This document shows positions 41,229 to 50,142 of a stretch of 64,000 bases of DNA, piece after piece (position 1 is the first letter of the stretch; every line of letters begins with the position of its first letter). The notes under the pieces were generated by a model. That model saw nothing but the letters and a program-made list of their open reading frames with translations. It did no database searches and was not told the origin of the DNA. The position numbers and the translations under genes are program-made. The stretch is from Pseudooceanicola pacificus (GTDB taxonomy: Bacteria > Pseudomonadota > Alphaproteobacteria > Rhodobacterales > Rhodobacteraceae), in the NCBI RefSeq assembly GCF_009789075.1, contig NZ_WNXQ01000004.1, positions 186,001-250,000 of the forward strand. The letters are read 5' to 3'.

Positions 41229-42106
41229 GACGTGACCTCCGCCGCATCGGCCCCGGCCTGCCCGCGCGTCAGGGCGCGGCGGCGCAGCCAGCCCCGCGTC
41301 GTGTCCACCACGCCGCTCGGCAGGAAGGTGATCGAGGCCATCAGCAGCGCCCCCTGCACCACCGAGCGGTAGTCCTGGAACCCGCGCAGCAGCTCGGGCA
41401 GGCCGGTCAGGATGATCGCCCCGACGACCGGGCCAAAGACCGACACGCGCCCGCCCAGAACCACCATGGCCAGCAGCATCACCACCATGTGGAAGCCGAA
41501 TTCGTTCGGCGTGATCGAATAGCTGGAAAACGCGTGCATCGCCCCGCCCAGCCCCGCGATGGCCCCTGACAGCACAAATGCGATCATGTGGTGCTTGCGG
41601 ACCGAATAGCCCAGGGACACCGCCACCGTCTCGTCCTCGCGGATGATGTCGAAGCCGCGCCCGATGGCCGACAGGCCGATCACGTGCAGGACATAACCCA
41701 CGAAGACCACGGCGATGGCCGCCTCGGTCAGGTGCACCGCCTTGGGGATCGAGTTGATGCCAAGCGCCCCGTCGGTCAGGGCGGTCCAGTTCAGCGCCGT
41801 CGACAGCACGATCTGCACCAGCGCCAGCGTCGCCAGCGCCTGGAACACGCCACGCAGGCGGGCCAGCGGCACGGCGGCCAACGCGCCGAAGATGCCGCCC
41901 GCCACCACGGCGATGACCACGCAGACCACCGGCGGTACGCCGTACCGGGTCGCCAGGATCGCCGCAGCATAGGCGCCGACGGCGGCGAAGGCCGCACTGC
42001 CAAGCGAAAAGACCCCCGCGCGCAGCGGAATGTACTGGCTGAAGGCAAGAACCATGTTCAGCAACGCCAGCTCGAAGAGCGGTTCATATCCGGCGAGACT
42101 GCTCAT
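41225..42106 (-). CDS. livM: ABC transporter permease LivM
   Basis: 293 residues starting MSSLAGYEPLF, coupled to livH by an ATGA overlap. Hydrophobic throughout, with the GRGFDIIREDETVAVSLGY coupling-helix motif and GGRVSVFGPVVGA. Inner-membrane half of the translocation pore. Confidence 0.94.
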   Translation of the reverse strand: MSSLAGYEPLFELALLNMVLAFSQYIPLRAGVFSLGSAAFAAVGAYAAAILATRYGVPPVVCVVIAVVAGGIFGALAAVPLARLRGVFQALATLALVQIVLSTALNWTALTDGALGINSIPKAVHLTEAAIAVVFVGYVLHVIGLSAIGRGFDIIREDETVAVSLGYSVRKHHMIAFVLSGAIAGLGGAMHAFSSYSITPNEFGFHMVVMLLAMVVLGGRVSVFGPVVGAIILTGLPELLRGFQDYRSVVQGALLMASITFLPSGVVDTTRGWLRRRALTRGQAGADAAEVTS

Positions 42107-42999
42107 TGCCGTGCCACCCGCGCCGCGCCGCCATGCACGCTGCCGAAGAGTCCGGTCGGCCGGGCCAGCAACACCAGGAACAGCAGCGAAAAGACCACCA
42201 CATCGGCCAATCCGGCCGAGAGGTAGGACACCGTCAGAACCTGCACGATGCCGATCAGCAGCCCCGCGACCAGAGCGCCGGGTATGCTGCCCAGCCCGCC
42301 CAGGATGATGACCACGAAGGCCCTGAGCAAGAGCGGCTCGCCCATCATGAAATGCACCGAGTTGAAGACCAGGCCGATCAGCACCCCGGCGACGCCCGCC
42401 AGCGCTCCCGACAGGAAGAAGACCTGGAAGTTGACGGAAAACGGATTGATCCCCAGCAGGCGCGACGTGCTTTCGGAATAGGCCACTGTGCGGATCTGCC
42501 GCCCGGCGCTGGTGCGCTGCAGGTACCAGACCAGCCCCACGACCATCAGGATGACGATCCCGATGATGACCAGTTGCAGAAGCTGCACCCTGAGGCCGAA
42601 GACCTCGTAGATGCGGATGGGGAAGGTGTCGAAGGGAAAGCGCATGACCCGTGTCGCGGTCATCTGCTGCGCCAGCGACAGCAGGATCAGGTTCGCCCCG
42701 ATCGACGACACGATGGCCGAGAATTCGGGCGCCTTGCGTTTTCGCAGGGGCCGGAAGGCGACCCAGTCCAGCAGCACCGACAACAGCCCGCCCGCCAGCG
42801 CGCCGATGGCCAGCGCGGCGATGAAGGGCAGGTCGAGCATGGTGGCCGCGAAGAGACCGGCAAAGGCCCCCCACATGAAGACCGCCCCATGCGCCATGTT
42901 CATGATGTGATTGACCCCGAACAGGAGCGTGAAGCCGAGCGCGAAAAGCCCGTAGACACTTCCCACCACCACTCCGTTCAGCAATTGCTGAGCCAGCAT
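42103..42999 (-). CDS. livH: ABC transporter permease LivH
   Basis: 298 residues: GSVYGLFALGFTLLFGVNHIMNMAHGA begins (cut) at residue 13, a LivH hallmark, and GGLGSIPGALVAGL lies near 235. First gene of the seven-gene minus operon livH-M-G-F-SBP-P450-Fe-ADH. Box J is 76 bp upstream. Confidence 0.94.
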   Translation of the reverse strand: MLAQQLLNGVVVGSVYGLFALGFTLLFGVNHIMNMAHGAVFMWGAFAGLFAATMLDLPFIAALAIGALAGGLLSVLLDWVAFRPLRKRKAPEFSAIVSSIGANLILLSLAQQMTATRVMRFPFDTFPIRIYEVFGLRVQLLQLVIIGIVILMVVGLVWYLQRTSAGRQIRTVAYSESTSRLLGINPFSVNFQVFFLSGALAGVAGVLIGLVFNSVHFMMGEPLLLRAFVVIILGGLGSIPGALVAGLLIGIVQVLTVSYLSAGLADVVVFSLLFLVLLARPTGLFGSVHGGAARVARQ

Positions 43000-43074
43000 A
43001 CGTTCCTCCCCGGGTCAGTCCTGCCCTCGCGCTCTGGGCCTGTCCGACCCTATCTCATGGCCGGCACGGGCAGG

Positions 43075-43094
43075 CGTAACCGCTCCGGGGGACA
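43075..43094 (-). promoter_or_regulatory. TGTCCCC-type regulon box J
   Basis: Minus strand TGTCCCC-N6-GGTTACG; GATAGG (complement of 43049-43054) begins 20 bp on. The orientation of half-sites is the same as at box C. The rest of the gap, 43095-43281, shows nothing I can assign. Confidence 0.6.
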
Positions 43095-43281
43095 AGTGTC
43101 CGAATGAGCGGCGCGTGACACAAAATGGCTTTGCGGACGTGGCCACTGGCCGGTCGGTCGGCAGGTGCCGCAGCCTGCCCGACGCCGGGAACGGGCGTCG
43201 GGTCGCAGGCGGCTCGTCGGCACCCGTGGTCGGAAGATGGCGCGATGCGGACAGCCGCGGGCCGGCGATACCGTCGCGCCG

Positions 43282-43482
43282 TCAGCCCTGCGAAAGCCGT
43301 GCCAGCCGCGCCGGAAGCTCGGCCATCAGACGGGCGCGGTCGGCATCGGACATGGCGTTCCAGGTGAAGACCTCGCGCACCGTGCGACCGCAGCCCTCGC
43401 AGAACCCGGCCTCGGGGTTCTGCCGGCAGATGCGGCGGCAGGGGGATGGCGGCAGGCCCGCGCGGTCGCGCATCTCGCCCAT
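43282..43482 (-). CDS. DUF1289 small cysteine protein
   Basis: 66 residues. Cysteines at 15, 19, 28 and 31 in SPCRRICRQNPEAGFCEGCG, followed by RTVREVFTWNAMSD, match DUF1289, a probable Fe-S or zinc-binding module. The start ATG overlaps the TGA of the MFS gene (TGATG), a sign of coupling. Function unknown; it is widespread in proteobacteria and may be unrelated to the pathway. Confidence 0.82.
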   Translation of the reverse strand: MGEMRDRAGLPPSPCRRICRQNPEAGFCEGCGRTVREVFTWNAMSDADRARLMAELPARLARLSQG

Positions 43483-44720
43483 CACGCGGCCTTTCCGGCA
43501 GTGCCGGCCCGGGTTCTCAGTTGCCGGGGCATCGCGACCAGCAACAGCGCGCCAAGCGCCACCAGCAATACCGCCGCCACCGCGAACAGCAGGCCAAAGC
43601 CCGCCCGGTCGATCATCTGGCCACCAACCTGCACGCCGATGGCCTGGGCCAGGAAATAGCAGGTGGCAAAGATCGCCATGGCCGAACCGCGCATGTCGGG
43701 CGCCATCTCGGTCGCCATGGTCTGCATCGTGTTGTGCAGCATGTAGAACCCCAGCCCCAGCAACGCGATCAGCGGCGCCGTGACCCATCCGACGGTATTC
43801 ACCGCCAGCCCCAGGTAACAGGCGGCCACGATCAGGGTTCCGACGAATGGCAGCCTGCGGTTGCCCAGCAACGCGTAGAGCCGCCGCGACTGGCTGACAT
43901 AGACCAGCCCGCCGATGCAGAACGTGGCGAGATAGGCGCCCACCGTGGCGAAATCGAACCCGAACCGGACGTTCAGCGCGGCGCCCACATAGGTGAATGC
44001 GCCGAACATCGCCAGGGCCTCGAGCGAGACGGCGAACAGCACGAAACGGACCACCGGATCGCCCAGAAGCCGGCGATAGCTGCGCAATGCCCGGCGCACC
44101 GCGCGGTCGCCGCCCGGGCCGCTGCCCATGTCGGCCGCACCGCGCCGGCGCGCGGTCATCAGCCCGGCAATGGCGATGACATAGACGGCCGCCAGCAGCA
44201 GAAAGGTGCTGCGCCAGCCGAACATCTCTCCCATCACGCCGCCACCGATCTGCCCGGCCAGAAGGCCCAGGATCTGGCTGGACATGAAGCGGGCCAGCAC
44301 CGGCTGGCGGTCCTCGTGGGGGATGGCGTGGCCGACCCAGGCCAGCGACAGCGGCACGATGGCGGCCGCCGAGACCCCGGACAGGAACCGCGCCACCGCG
44401 ATGCCGTGGAGCGTTCCGCTCAGCGCACAGGCCAGCGTCGCGACGCTCGACGCCATGCAGGCCCAGAGGATCACGCGGAAGGCCCCGAACCGGTCGCCCA
44501 GCGGGCCAAAGACGACCTGGAACGCGCCGTAGGCCACCGCATAGGCCGTGGCGACAAAGGCGACCGATCCGATGGTCGTGCCGAATTCCAGCGCCATCTG
44601 CGGCAGGATCGCGTCCATCACGCGGTTGGTCGCCGCCGCCGCAAAGGCCGCCATCGCCAGGAACACGATGACATGGCCGGCCTGTGGCGGCGCGCCTGCT
44701 TCGGCTTCGGGCAATGCCAT
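43482..44720 (-). CDS. MFS transporter
   Basis: 412 residues with twelve predicted helices from MALPEAEAG. FGPLGDRFGAFRVIL is the loop 2-3 motif of the drug-efflux (DHA1-like) branch and VARFLSGVSAAAIVPLSLAW is helix 4. Efflux of a pathway intermediate or uptake is possible. Divergent from the third NIPSNAP gene across box C. Confidence 0.88.
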   Translation of the reverse strand: MALPEAEAGAPPQAGHVIVFLAMAAFAAAATNRVMDAILPQMALEFGTTIGSVAFVATAYAVAYGAFQVVFGPLGDRFGAFRVILWACMASSVATLACALSGTLHGIAVARFLSGVSAAAIVPLSLAWVGHAIPHEDRQPVLARFMSSQILGLLAGQIGGGVMGEMFGWRSTFLLLAAVYVIAIAGLMTARRRGAADMGSGPGGDRAVRRALRSYRRLLGDPVVRFVLFAVSLEALAMFGAFTYVGAALNVRFGFDFATVGAYLATFCIGGLVYVSQSRRLYALLGNRRLPFVGTLIVAACYLGLAVNTVGWVTAPLIALLGLGFYMLHNTMQTMATEMAPDMRGSAMAIFATCYFLAQAIGVQVGGQMIDRAGFGLLFAVAAVLLVALGALLLVAMPRQLRTRAGTAGKAA

Positions 44721-44786
44721 GCCGTCACCTGCTCCTTGCTCCGGGATCGCTTGGATATCAGTCTGGTGACGTGGCCCGGCACGGTA

Positions 44787-44805
44787 TGTCCCCAGACGGG
44801 TTACG
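44787..44805. promoter_or_regulatory. TGTCCCC-type regulon box C
   Basis: TGTCCCC-N5-GGTTACG between the divergent MFS (start 44720) and NIPSNAP (start 44862) genes. GATAAC (44827-44832) follows 21 bp after the box on the plus strand. Confidence 0.65.
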
Positions 44806-44861
44806 CCGGTCCGGCCCCCGGCAGAGGATAACGGCCAGGTCACGGAAGGAAAGGCCGCCCG

Positions 44862-45566
44862 ATGCTTTACGAACTGCGCCAGTACCTGGTGGACCGGGGT
44901 CGCACGATTCACAATCACCGCCGCATGCACGATCACCTGCCGCCCCTGCTGGCCCGGCACGGAGTCACCGTGGCCGGACGGTGGGATGCGCTGGCGGGGC
45001 CGCGCTATCCGATGTTCTGCTACATCATGGAATGGACGGACCACGCCGAGCGGGACGCCGCCTGGGGATCCTTTTACGCCGATCCGGAATGGGCGCGCAT
45101 CCGGTCCGAGACCAACGACGGATTCGAGATGATCCAGGAGAACCGGCTGCAGTTCCTCAAGCCGAACGCGGCGCTGTGCCCCGACGGGCCGTCGTTCACC
45201 GGGCCGGAAAGCCTGCACCAACTCGTCGTGCACAAGACGGCCATCGGCCGGACCGGAGAGGTCAACGCCTTTCTCGCCGACACCTGGCTGCCGCACGTGC
45301 AGGCGGCCGGCGCCGGCGTGATGGGGGTCTGCGACCTGCTGAGCGGGCCGGACATGCCCGCCGTCGTGATGTTCCTGAACTGGGAGAACGAGGCCGCCTG
45401 GCGGCGCGGCTGGCGCGACTTCACCCTGGGCGCGCCGATGGTCACAGCCTATGACGCGCAGCGGGCCGAACTGGGGATGACCCTGCTCGACCGGGGCGAG
45501 GTCGTTCTGATGGAGCCCCTGCCCGGCCTGCCACCCCAGGCGAAACTGCGCACCGCGCCGGCCTGA
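44862..45566 (+). CDS. NIPSNAP family protein (two-domain)
   Basis: 234 residues. MLYELRQYLVDRGRTIHNH opens the first domain with FCYIMEWTDHAERDAAW on the third strand; the second domain begins about LHQLVVHKTAIGRTGEV (118). It is the third protein of this architecture in the window, the others being at 32.7 and 33.4 kb, but it shows only distant similarity to them. Single gene with GGAAGGA upstream. Function unknown. Confidence 0.8.
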   Translation: MLYELRQYLVDRGRTIHNHRRMHDHLPPLLARHGVTVAGRWDALAGPRYPMFCYIMEWTDHAERDAAWGSFYADPEWARIRSETNDGFEMIQENRLQFLKPNAALCPDGPSFTGPESLHQLVVHKTAIGRTGEVNAFLADTWLPHVQAAGAGVMGVCDLLSGPDMPAVVMFLNWENEAAWRRGWRDFTLGAPMVTAYDAQRAELGMTLLDRGEVVLMEPLPGLPPQAKLRTAPA

Positions 45567-45581
45567 GCCGCCGTGCGGGGC

Positions 45582-45600
45582 TGTCCCTCATCGGGGGACA
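45582..45600 (+). promoter_or_regulatory. TGTCCC-type regulon box F with promoter
   Basis: TGTCCCT-N5-GGGGACA, a clean dyad, followed after 20 bp by GAATAAA (45621-45627). The first TRAP receptor starts at 45711. The layout is the clearest of the set and is shared base for base in spacing with box H. Confidence 0.75.
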
Positions 45601-45710
45601 GGGATATTTAAACGCGCGGTGAATAAATCCTCCTGCGGCCTTTGACGCTGGGTCACCGTGCCGCCAGTCATGCAGGCGGCCCGCGACGGCCGCTTCAACG
45701 GGAGGACCAG

Positions 45711-46847
45711 ATGCTTTCACACACCTACAGGGCCATCGCCCTCGGCGGCGCGCTGCTTGCCGGCGGCGCGGCCCATGCGACCGACCTGCGCTATGCCACC
45801 GGCTTCACCCCCGGTTCGACCGGGGCCGAGAATGCCGTGCGCACCGCCGAATACCTGAACGAGGTCTCGGGCGGCGCCATGACCATGGTGCCCTATGTCC
45901 AGTCGCTGCTGAGCTTTGGCGAGATGTCGGCGGGCGTGCGTGACGGGGTGGCGGATGCGGGCTTTGTGCTCGTGCCCTACAGCCCGGCCGAGTTCCGCAA
46001 CACCGCCATGATCGCCGACCTGACGATGCTGTTCACGCTGATGGGCACCGGCGACCGGGGCGGGCTGGCCTGGACCGGCGCGCTGACGGAATACGTGATG
46101 CTCGCCTGCCCCGCCTGCCAGGCCGAGATGAAGGCGCAGAACCAGGTCTATACCTCGACCTCGGGCACCGAATACGCGCTGATCTGCGATGCCACGATCG
46201 ACGGCAAGGCCGATCTGCAGGGCCTGAAAATCCGCGCCCCCGGCGGCAACTGGAGTCGCTGGGCCGAGGCCTTCGGCGCCGTGCCGGTGCAGCTGAACAT
46301 GGCCGAGACATTCGAGGCGATGAGCCAGGGGATCATCGACTGCACCATCTCGGGCATGACCGAGATCACCGACATGGGCCTGACCGAGGTCACCAAGACG
46401 GTGCTGACCGACGTGCCCGGCGGCGGCTTCGGCGGATCGGCGATGTTCAACATCAATCTCGACGTCTGGTCGGCGATGTCCGAGGACGAACGCAGACATT
46501 TCGTGCGGGCCGCGAACTTCGGCGGCGCGGACCTGTCCTGGGGCTATCACGAGAACAACCTGAAGGGCCGCGCGGCGGCCGAGGCCGCCGGCATCACCGT
46601 CAAGGAGGCCGACAGCGACCTGGCGGACGAAACCGCCGCCTGGGTGCAGCAGGACATCGACGGCATCGCCACCCTCTACGCCGAGAAATACGGGCTTGCG
46701 AACACGTCGGGCTCGATCGAGACCTTTCTCGGCATCTTCGAGAAATGGACCGGCCTGGTCCAGGATGTCGACAGCGCGATGGCCCTGTCGGATCTGATCT
46801 GGGACGAGGTCGGCAGCAAGGTCGACTATTCCACCTACGGCATGTGA
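45711..46847 (+). CDS. TRAP transporter substrate-binding protein, copy 1
   Basis: 378 residues, signal peptide cleaved near AHA-TD. The receptor fold (DctP family) shows in YATGFTPGSTGAEN, GVRDGVADAGFVLVPY, the ligand region KIRAPGGNWSRWAEAFGAVPV and QGIIDCTISGMTE. A Cys pair in ACPACQAE is shared with copy 2. GGGAGG lies before the ATG. It is a clear paralogue of the next gene, and the single permease pair downstream must serve both. Confidence 0.92.
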   Translation: MLSHTYRAIALGGALLAGGAAHATDLRYATGFTPGSTGAENAVRTAEYLNEVSGGAMTMVPYVQSLLSFGEMSAGVRDGVADAGFVLVPYSPAEFRNTAMIADLTMLFTLMGTGDRGGLAWTGALTEYVMLACPACQAEMKAQNQVYTSTSGTEYALICDATIDGKADLQGLKIRAPGGNWSRWAEAFGAVPVQLNMAETFEAMSQGIIDCTISGMTEITDMGLTEVTKTVLTDVPGGGFGGSAMFNINLDVWSAMSEDERRHFVRAANFGGADLSWGYHENNLKGRAAAEAAGITVKEADSDLADETAAWVQQDIDGIATLYAEKYGLANTSGSIETFLGIFEKWTGLVQDVDSAMALSDLIWDEVGSKVDYSTYGM

Positions 46848-46852
46848 TCGCG

Positions 46853-46880
46853 CGGGCGCCCGGAGCCATCCCGGCGCCCG
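46853..46880 (+). repeat. hairpin after TRAP receptor 1
   Basis: CGGGCGCCCGG, loop AGCCAT, CCCGGCGCCCG (one mismatch), 6 bp after the stop. No T run; likely an mRNA 3'-end stabiliser or weak terminator before box G. Confidence 0.45.
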
Positions 46881-46903
46881 ACCTGTGCCTCCCTGCGCAG
46901 CCC

Positions 46904-46923
46904 TGTGCCCCGGCGGGGGGACA
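46904..46923 (+). promoter_or_regulatory. TGTCCC-type regulon box G with promoter
   Basis: TGTGCCC-N6-GGGGACA followed after 20 bp by AATAAT (46944-46949), five of six matches to the -10 consensus. An extra GGGGACA half-site lies at 46994-47000. The second TRAP receptor starts at 47026. Confidence 0.65.
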
Positions 46924-47025
46924 CAAAAATTATCCGCTCATTCAATAATTGATCCGACAGCCGTCGCAAACACAGCGATTGCGCGCGGCGGTCGGGGACA
47001 GACCACACCGGTCAGGGAGGAAAAC

Positions 47026-48171
47026 ATGAACACTATCAAGTTGCGACTGGCAGCGGCGACGGCCCTAGGGCTGGTGCTTGCGGCCGGGTCGACGGCCCAG
47101 GCGGCCGAGCTGCGCTATGCCACGGGATTCGGCCCGAACAGCACCGGGGCCAATGCCTCGAACGCGGCGGCGGACTACCTGTCCCAGATCACCAACGGCG
47201 AGATGACGATGCAGGTCTTCCCGCAGTCGCTGCTGGGTTTTGCCGAAATGAGCAGCGGCGTGCGCGACGGGATCGCGGATGCGGGCTTTGTTCTGTTCCC
47301 CTACTTCCCGGCCGAATATCGCAATTCCAGCCTGATCGCCGACCTGAACATGGTGCTGACGCTGGAACAGACCGGCGACCGGGGCGGGCTGGCCTGGACC
47401 GGCGCGCTGACCGAATACATCGTGATGCATTGCGACGCCTGCCGCGCCGAGATCGCCGAGCAGAACCAGGTCTACACCTCGACTTCGGCCACGGAATACA
47501 ATCTGCTCTGCAAGCCCGAGGTGAACACCGAAGCCGACCTGAAGGGCCTGAAGATCCGCGCCCCGGGCGGCAACTGGAACCGCTGGGTCGAAGCCTTCGG
47601 CGCGGTGCCCGTCTCCCTTCCCTTCGCCGAGATGTACGAGGGCATGAGCCAGGGCATCATCGACTGCTCTATCGCCAGTTTCACCGAACTGGTGGACCAG
47701 GGCCTGATGGACGAGGTCACCTCGATCGTGACCGACGTGCCGGGCGGCGCCTTCGGCGGGTCGGCCATGTTCAACATCAACCGCGACGTCTGGCAGTCGA
47801 TGACGGCGGGCGAACGCGAAAGCTACATGAAGGCCGCCAACTATGGCGGGGCGATCACCTCGTGGGAGTACCGCGCCAACAACGCGGCCGCACGCGAGAA
47901 GGCCATCGCCGCCGGGATCGACGTGCACGAGGCCGACCAGGCGCTGCATGACAAGACGATGGATTGGATCCGCAACGACATCGCCACGGTGACCCAGCTC
48001 TATTCCGAAAAATACGGCGTCGAGAACACCCAGGAATCCGCCGACGCCTTCCTGGAGATCTTCGGCAAGTGGGCTGGCCTGGTCGACGGCATCGACAGCG
48101 GCGAGGCGCTGGCCGACCTGATCTGGCAGGAGGTCGGCTCGAAGGTCGACTTCGAGACCTACGGCATGTGA
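47026..48171 (+). CDS. TRAP transporter substrate-binding protein, copy 2
   Basis: 381 residues, signal peptide to AQA-AE, ribosome site GGGAGG. Same family as copy 1 with matching RYATGFGPNSTGAN, GVRDGIADAGFVLFPY, KIRAPGGNWNRWVEAFGAVPV and QGIIDCSIASFTE. The Cys pair reads HCDACRAE. Having its own box suggests higher or separate expression. A small GC hairpin follows the stop before the DctQ gene. Confidence 0.92.
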   Translation: MNTIKLRLAAATALGLVLAAGSTAQAAELRYATGFGPNSTGANASNAAADYLSQITNGEMTMQVFPQSLLGFAEMSSGVRDGIADAGFVLFPYFPAEYRNSSLIADLNMVLTLEQTGDRGGLAWTGALTEYIVMHCDACRAEIAEQNQVYTSTSATEYNLLCKPEVNTEADLKGLKIRAPGGNWNRWVEAFGAVPVSLPFAEMYEGMSQGIIDCSIASFTELVDQGLMDEVTSIVTDVPGGAFGGSAMFNINRDVWQSMTAGERESYMKAANYGGAITSWEYRANNAAAREKAIAAGIDVHEADQALHDKTMDWIRNDIATVTQLYSEKYGVENTQESADAFLEIFGKWAGLVDGIDSGEALADLIWQEVGSKVDFETYGM

Positions 48172-48237
48172 GCCGCGGCCCCCGCCGCCGTCGCGGCGAC
48201 GGGAGCCCCTTTCGAACGACAATATTGGATAGGCTAA

Positions 48238-48789
48238 ATGACCAGGCTCGGCCGGATAATCTCTCGCGTGATCTCGGTGCTGTCGATGGTGGGCACGCTG
48301 CTGCTGCTGGCCATGGTGCTGCACATCACCTGCGACGTCGCTGCCCGCTACCTGCTGAACAAGCCGCTCCCGGGCACGATCGAGATCATCATCAACTACC
48401 ACATGATCATCATCGGCTTCCTCTCTCTGGCCTTCACCGAAGAGAAGAACCGCAACATCTCGGTCGAGCTTGTCGCCGACCTGCTGCCGCAGGGCGTGCA
48501 GAAACGGCTGGACGTGCTGGCCAGCTTCGCGGCGGTGGTGGTCTTCGGCTTCCTGACCTACCGCAACTGGATCGAGGCCATGAAGAAGTTCGACATCAAG
48601 GCCTACGTCACCCAGGGCAGCACCGACATCCCGATCTGGCCCGCCTATTTCGTGGTTCCGCTCGGCTGTGCGCTGGTGACGATCGTCGCGCTTTACAAGC
48701 TGGCCTGCGGCGTCACCGGCGCGACCTCGGGGCTGGATACCAGCCTGGACGAGGTGGATGAGGTCACCGCCCCAGGAGAAGCGGCATGA
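48238..48789 (+). CDS. dctQ: TRAP transporter small permease (DctQ)
   Basis: 183 residues, four hydrophobic helices, with CDVAARYLLNKPLPGTIEI and the EEKNRNISVELV loop of DctQ proteins. The stop overlaps the dctM start. Works with the receptors upstream and the large permease downstream. Confidence 0.91.
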   Translation: MTRLGRIISRVISVLSMVGTLLLLAMVLHITCDVAARYLLNKPLPGTIEIIINYHMIIIGFLSLAFTEEKNRNISVELVADLLPQGVQKRLDVLASFAAVVVFGFLTYRNWIEAMKKFDIKAYVTQGSTDIPIWPAYFVVPLGCALVTIVALYKLACGVTGATSGLDTSLDEVDEVTAPGEAA

Positions 48790-50096
48790 GCAACGTCGAA
48801 ATCGGCTTTTCGGCGCTCGGGATCCTGTTCGTCCTGCTGGCGATGCGCATTCCCATCGGGCTGTCGCTCATCATCGTGTCGTTCGGCGGCCTCTGGGTGC
48901 TGATCGGCTGGCGCGGGGCCTACGGCTCCATCGGGATCGTGCCCTACAAGTTCACGGCGAACTGGGTGCTCAGTTCCATCCCGATGTTCCTGCTGATGGG
49001 ATACGTCGCCTACCACGCCCAGCTGACCAAGGGACTGTTCCAGGCGGCCAGGGTCTGGATGGGCGCGCTGCCCGGGGGGCTTGCGATCTCGGCGGTCATG
49101 GGATCGTCGGTCTTTGCCGCCGTCACCGGGTCCTCGCTGGCCTGTACCGCCGCCATGGGCCGGATCGCCGTGCCCGAGATGCTGCGCAGCAACTACCACC
49201 CCGAACTGGCAACCGGCACCGTCGCCATCGCCGGCACGATCGGGGCGCTGATCCCGCCGTCGATCCTGCTGATCCTCTACGGTGTGATCGCCAGCCAGCC
49301 GGTGCCGGACCTCTTCCTTGCCGGCCTCGGCGTCGGGATCATCAGCGCCATCGGCTACGTGTTGGTCGTGCTGCTGCGCGTGGCCATCGACCCGACGGTC
49401 GCGCCCCCGGTGCACAGCGATTATTCCTGGCGTGACCGCTTTGCCGCGCTCGGGGACACCTGGCCGATCCTGCTGGTGATGATCTGCGTCTTCGCGGGCC
49501 TGTTCGGCGGCGTCTTCACCGCGACCGAGGCCGGGGCGCTTGGCGCTTTCTTCGCCTGCCTGGTCGGGCTGGCCAAACGCACCCTGACCTGGCCCAGGTT
49601 CAAGGCCGCCGCGCTGGAATGCCTGCTGACCACCAGCGCGCTGATCGTCATCGGCATCGGCGCCAGCCTGTTCACCCGGTTCCTCGCCATCTCGGGCGTG
49701 GGCACGGTGATCTCGGCCACCATCCTGGGCGTGTCGGACCAGGCCATCGTGATCCTGCTGCTGATCGTGGTGCTCTATCTGCTGATCGGCTGCTTTCTGG
49801 AACCCGTCGGGGCGCTTCTGCTGACCCTGCCCATCGTCCTGCCGATCGTGACCAACGGCGGCTACGACATGATCTGGTTCGGCCTGCTGCTGGTGAAGCT
49901 GCTGGAAATCGGCATGGTCACGCCCCCCATCGGGATGAACGTCTTCGTCATGAAGGGCGTGGTCGGCGACCAGGTGAAGCTGACCGCGATCTTCAAGGGC
50001 GTGGGCTGGTTCATCGTCATGGACCTGGTCGTGGTCGCCGCGATGATCGCCTTTCCGCAGGCGGTGCTGTGGCTGCCCAACCTGTTTCTCAACTGA
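48786..50096 (+). CDS. dctM: TRAP transporter large permease (DctM)
   Basis: 436 residues. SIPMFLLMGYVAYHAQLT, AVTGSSLACTAAMGRIAVPEM, AGTIGALIPPSILLILYGV and MVTPPIGMNVFVMKG are DctM landmarks. ATGA overlap with dctQ. Second complete TRAP system in the window. It is followed by MaoC, acyl-CoA synthetase and crotonase genes, so the imported acid is probably activated to CoA at once. Confidence 0.94.
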   Translation: MSNVEIGFSALGILFVLLAMRIPIGLSLIIVSFGGLWVLIGWRGAYGSIGIVPYKFTANWVLSSIPMFLLMGYVAYHAQLTKGLFQAARVWMGALPGGLAISAVMGSSVFAAVTGSSLACTAAMGRIAVPEMLRSNYHPELATGTVAIAGTIGALIPPSILLILYGVIASQPVPDLFLAGLGVGIISAIGYVLVVLLRVAIDPTVAPPVHSDYSWRDRFAALGDTWPILLVMICVFAGLFGGVFTATEAGALGAFFACLVGLAKRTLTWPRFKAAALECLLTTSALIVIGIGASLFTRFLAISGVGTVISATILGVSDQAIVILLLIVVLYLLIGCFLEPVGALLLTLPIVLPIVTNGGYDMIWFGLLLVKLLEIGMVTPPIGMNVFVMKGVVGDQVKLTAIFKGVGWFIVMDLVVVAAMIAFPQAVLWLPNLFLN

Positions 50097-50142
50097 TCCC
50101 GCCACCGTGTGAAACCACCGCGCGAAATCTAGGACACAAGAC

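Noticed and set aside
38561-42999. Branched-chain amino acid uptake as the role of the liv genes
   Set aside because: The operon continues into a P450 and a maleylacetate-reductase-like gene and carries box J, so a catabolic substrate fits better, although leucine-type uptake is not excluded.
43095-43281. Possible small gene between box J and the DUF1289 gene
   Set aside because: Open frames are present in several phases but none has a ribosome site or a recognisable sequence.
45582-45600. The box F dyad as a rho-independent terminator of the NIPSNAP gene
   Set aside because: The loop is short, no T run follows on the plus strand, and the same sequence pattern recurs in divergent gaps where no transcript ends.
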